Assembly (NCBI RefSeq): GCF_003590095.1
Contig: NC_039491.1
Span: 7,316,001 to 7,380,000, forward strand
DNA from: Trichoplusia ni
Taxonomy: Eukaryota > Arthropoda > Insecta > Lepidoptera > Noctuidae
DNA length: 64,000 nt
Reading direction: 5' to 3'
Below the pieces are notes generated by a model. The model searched no databases. It saw only the letters and a list, made by a program, of their open reading frames with translations, and was not told the DNA's origin. How positions within the stretch are numbered: position 1 is the stretch's first letter; each line of letters opens with the position of its first letter. The translations under genes and the position numbers were made by a program. Below, piece by piece: positions 61,011 through 64,000 of this stretch.

Positions 61011-61202
61011 TTACTTTATGCATTAATCAAACGCGATGAAGGCCAACGTTTAACTGGGCTACCTTGCCAATTGCTTGTTCATGCCACGGCAGAAAAAGTT
61101 AACAAGCTCACAAAGAGTCTGACTACCCTTTATGCACTGACCAAACGGTCCACCGTTACAGACCTATTAATTATGACCGCTCTTGTATACAGATTTAAAT
61201 AA
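61011..61202 (+). pseudogene. Protein-like open fragment of unknown origin, likely element-derived
   Basis: From 61011 a frame without a start Met stays open for 63 codons to TAA at 61200-61202. It is Leu/Lys/Thr-rich with a heptad-like feel and an internal echo (LLYALIKR at the start, TLYALTKR later), ending TALVYRFK. An A-run precedes it and AATAAATAAATG follows. Composition is more protein-like than the surrounding intron. I do not recognise the family; a transposable-element remnant is the simplest guess. Confidence 0.3.
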
Positions 61203-61953
61203 ATAAATGAAACTGTTACATCGATTTGCCATTAATATGTAATATCTCATGTTACTTTATTATGTATGCTATTGATACATGACCTGGAAATATGATCTCG
61301 TTTTCATGTTTTAATCAATTGCAGGTAAATTGTTGCGTCGTTGATGTTCACTTGTTGTCTAATCGGTACTCTAATTTAAACTATATTAGCTTAGTAAATA
61401 TTTAAAGTGTCAAGATTTTACCTGCATTTCCAAAAATAATATGCTGACAAAATAATATGATGAAAATTATGATGAAAATTTGTATAGCTTTATTTATAGG
61501 TTACGATTTTCTGAGAAATTTTGTTCATTTCCATGTTTTGAGGCTATATTTAAAATATGACTGTCAGTGAAAACGCGTATGAAAATTGTTGGGATAAGAA
61601 ACAATATTGTGTACAAAGAAGGTTGAGTTTCAACATCGCCGATAGCCATGCAATATGTTATAAGGAGGGCCCTGTTGCCGTTAGCCATACTGAGCCTAAG
61701 GCTGCTTCGGTTTCTCGTTTGGATAGCATAATATTCGCATTAATTTAAGAAAAAACGTCAATGTAATTTTATTTGAATAGAAAACCCATTCGAATAAACT
61801 TTGACGAAAAGTATGTTTTATGCGAAATCGATAAATATGCAACCTTTTCCTTCGTCCAATGTCCCTATTCAAAACATTTCATCTAAAGCATTTGCATCCG
61901 CATTTCATTTTTAATGCAACATTATCATAATAAATTATGTATTCTCGTTTCAG

Positions 61954-62096
61954 GAACGTATTTCTTACTCTACGATTTTCTCGACTACTTTGAAAAGGAT
62001 GGCCCCAGTTTTTTGCAGCGGGAGAAATTTCTAGAAATCGTCGATACTATATTCAAGGATTTCTCAAAAATTAAAAGGGAGGCCATTGTGTTTCAA
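61954..62096 (+). CDS. ace-2: Acetylcholinesterase (ace-2), coding exon 2
   Basis: 143 bases: two complete the Gly codon split by intron 1, then 47 codons, starting TYFLLYDFLDYFEKDGPSFL and ending REAIVFQ at residue 443. Acceptor CAG at 61951-61953, donor GTGAGT at 62097 (phase 0). Segments TYFLLYDF and REAIVFQ are close to Drosophila Ace (TYFLLYDFIDYFDKD, REAIIFQ) and include aromatic residues that line the active-site gorge. The reading frame is intact. Confidence 0.95.
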
Positions 62097-63394
62097 GTGA
62101 GTATTATACATACATAGTTGTAGTCCGAGTTTATAACGAATTCATATCGGTTGGAAAGGTCAAGGGATAGGGATTACGTTGTTTTAAATTAAACAAAGTT
62201 CCTTCATTACACATTCGCTTAAATGTCAAGACTTTTGATAGCGTGTGTAATTAGGCCGCCACGTATAATTACGGCCAAACATTCGAAAGACAAACAATAG
62301 AACTTATGCATGCGAACCCTTTGTACAATATGTAAACACTTTAATTGTTTGAGTCGGGCTTTTAGCACTTTAATTATTTATATTTGTTTCGTTTGTATAA
62401 ACTATTAAAATTGTTATATAGTAATTAGACGAAGAAGATTAAATTAAAATAACTTTGAGTGAAACCAAATCCTTTAAGATACCTAATTATCAAGTCATAA
62501 AAAGTTTTAATGTATTATTTTGATATTTTGAACATTCTGCTATCTTTATTTGTAACGGGAATACAATCAAATGTCTTCCTATGAATAATCTCAGTAACTG
62601 GATATACATACATGAAAACCAGAGGTGTGGTCGGAGATTGAACTTTATTTTCCTAGAAAGAAGGATTATATTTTGTAACCGAAGCTTTTTCTGGAATAAA
62701 AAACCTTATTATCTGACGCATAAGGCTTATTTTTTCATTCGATGCAATGCTACTAAAACCAGTCAGTTTGCACGTACTGATTTGATCTCATCTCGAGAAA
62801 CTCTTAAAAAGGATGTCCATTTCAAATTACAGTTAATGATACAAAAATGCCATTCTCAATGCTGCATCTGTCTCCTTATTTGCCTATTAAGGTAATATCG
62901 ATGGCAATTAACTATACGCCGGCGAAAATGAGCTTCGAATTGGAAGTTATTACTGAGAAGGCAATTAATTGAAATTGTGGCGATACAATAGGCTCTTGGT
63001 TATAAGAATATTATAGCAAACGGCTGGTTTAAGTGGAACTACGAAAAGAAAGTATGGAAGTACAAATATGGACATGCTTTTTGGGGTTCTGGATCTAATT
63101 CATACAAATGGAATCCTATCACTGAGGCACGGGTGTCTGTCCGTCCGTCAAAAGGCTTTAACTCAGGAATCTTGACAGATAGACAGTTAAATAACAAAAA
63201 ATGAACATTGAGGTTTATCGGCATGGTTGTTATGGTCATAAACGCATTTAGGCTCCGAATTTATTTGTTACTCTATCATATTATATTAAGTTTGTACGCT
63301 ATTTTCATTCATATCCAAATCATTTTTATTCTATTTGTACAGTACTCTCATTCAAATTTTCTTTTTGGTCTTAATTTGTACGTTTCCTTTTCAG
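62097..63394 (+). other. ace-2: ace-2 intron 2 (1298 bases)
   Basis: Donor GTGAGT at 62097, acceptor CCTTTTCAG ending 63394, phase 0. It contains a decayed repeat at 63118-63240. A 104-codon frame at 62581-62895 is unrecognisable and considered chance. Confidence 0.93.
63118..63240 (+). repeat. Decayed copy of the TGTCTGTC lepidopteran repeat
   Basis: GTCTGTCCGTCCGTC (63135-63149), then AAAGGCTTTAACTCAGGAAT and CTTGACAGATAGACAGTTAA follow the order of the family seen at 42240, keeping the GATAGACAGTT phrase. It is truncated and lacks the CGCGAG end. Confidence 0.6.
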
Positions 63395-63547
63395 TATACG
63401 GACTGGGAGGAAATTACCGATGGATACCTGAACCAGAAAATGATTGCTGATGTGGTTGGAGACTACTTCTTTGTGTGCCCTACTAACTATTTTGCTGAAG
63501 TGCTGGCTGACTCTGGGGTTGATGTCTACTACTACTACTTCACGCAT
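63395..63547 (+). CDS. ace-2: Acetylcholinesterase (ace-2), coding exon 3
   Basis: 51 codons in phase 0 at both ends (residues 444-494), from YTDWEEITDGYLNQKMIADV to DVYYYYFTH. It matches Drosophila Ace, which has YTSWEG near the start and VHYYYFTH at the end. Donor GTAAGT at 63548. The catalytic His (in the VLHGDE-type motif of the family) and the C-terminal region that directs membrane anchoring lie beyond the window, so the gene is cut by the window edge, not broken. Confidence 0.95.
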
Positions 63548-64000
63548 GTAAGTATTCTTTCAAAAAAATAAATAAAGGAGAGTGTTGCGGAAGGGAGATA
63601 GAGCGCCATAAAGGACATCGGGGCATCTCTTTTACAAAACAGCAAGAGACGTACTCTCATCTGAGTCTGAGTTCTTTAATACTAAGTCCAGAGGATGAAA
63701 CTTCAAATTATGGAGTCATGTATTCGTATACTTTACTATGTTTACCAATTGCCATTCACATAAAATGCATGAGTTGCTTGTTAAAAAATGAATCGAAAAA
63801 TCATACTATTTCGTTTCAATGAAAACTTAAAACAGACAATACGAATAGTTCACCAAATTGTGTCATCGTTAAAAAATCCGTGATACTTTGAAATGTATAT
63901 GTAAAAGAATGACAATCGAATAAAACAATGCGAAACTTTTGAAAATTTACAATATTTTACTGTATTTCGAGATTGATTAAAAACAAGAATTTATTTTCAG
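63548..64000 (+). other. ace-2: ace-2 intron 3, ending at the window edge
   Basis: Donor GTAAGT at 63548. The window's last bases TTTATTTTCAG (63990-64000) form a good acceptor, so the next coding exon should start at the first base outside the window. The inferred intron is 453 bases. Confidence 0.75.

Larger units (their letters stand above)
53489..61953 (+). other. ace-2: ace-2 intron 1 (about 8.5 kb)
   Basis: Donor GTAAGT at 53489 and acceptor CTCGTTTCAG ending 61953 join exon 1 to exon 2 in phase 1 and restore the conserved DEGTYFLLYDF segment. The intron is AT-rich. It carries a CpG-rich islet (54340-54545), remnants of RTE-like LINEs (55738-55781, 58705-58818) and a 64-codon protein-like fragment (61011-61202), all listed separately. 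Confidence 0.95.

Noticed and set aside
62581..62895. 104-codon open frame inside ace-2 intron 2
   Set aside because: No recognisable domain; intronic and AT-driven composition.
1..64000. CRISPR arrays, bacterial operons, rRNA or intact viral or transposon genes
   Set aside because: No regularly spaced repeats, no operon-like gene packing and no intact element coding region were seen anywhere in the window.

Overview
The window reads as nuclear DNA of an insect, almost certainly a moth or butterfly. It is strongly AT-rich with long introns and spliced genes. It contains the fly-type acetylcholinesterase gene (ace-2, the Drosophila Ace orthologue) and several dispersed-repeat phrases that I recognise as typical of lepidopteran genomes. 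The species cannot be fixed from sequence alone. No bacterial, viral or CRISPR-like system is present, and I found no convincing undescribed multi-gene system.

Layout. (1) 1-4855: AT-rich non-coding DNA with two small CpG-rich patches (about 740-880 and 3785-3895); it is intron or upstream sequence of the next gene. (2) 4856-5998 (+): a 380-codon exon ending in a stop, encoding six C2H2 zinc fingers, three near the start and a tight C-terminal array of three, with an acidic/Ser-rich linker and a DLS motif between. It is probably the terminal exon of a sequence-specific transcription factor. (3) 5999 to about 11340: probable long 3' untranslated or downstream DNA with several AATAAA signals, the best at 11303-11308 followed by a GT-rich stretch. 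(4) About 11.3-52.2 kb: a gene-poor interval of some 41 kb with no supported protein gene. It carries two divergent copies of a tRNA-like SINE, other lepidopteran repeats, several strong inverted repeats (including a perfect 25-bp-arm hairpin at 14581-14633), one canonical G-quadruplex motif and several CpG-rich islets. One islet (44147-44311) has splice-like borders and contains no ATG, so it is a candidate 5' UTR exon or promoter for ace-2. (5) 52171-64000 (+): ace-2, with a 5' UTR/first coding exon (a 22-codon upstream ORF, then ATG at 52303) and coding exons 52303-53488, 61954-62096 and 63395-63547. The window ends exactly on a splice acceptor (63999-64000), so the exon carrying the catalytic histidine should begin at the next base. 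The large first ace-2 intron holds a CpG-rich islet and remnants of RTE-like LINEs.

Functionally the two genes are unrelated neighbours: a nuclear DNA-binding regulator and the secreted or membrane-anchored synaptic enzyme that hydrolyses acetylcholine. ace-2 is intact as far as it can be seen. Catalytic Ser266 and Glu395, the oxyanion glycines, the choline-site Trp133, and wild-type residues at two known insecticide-insensitivity positions are all present.
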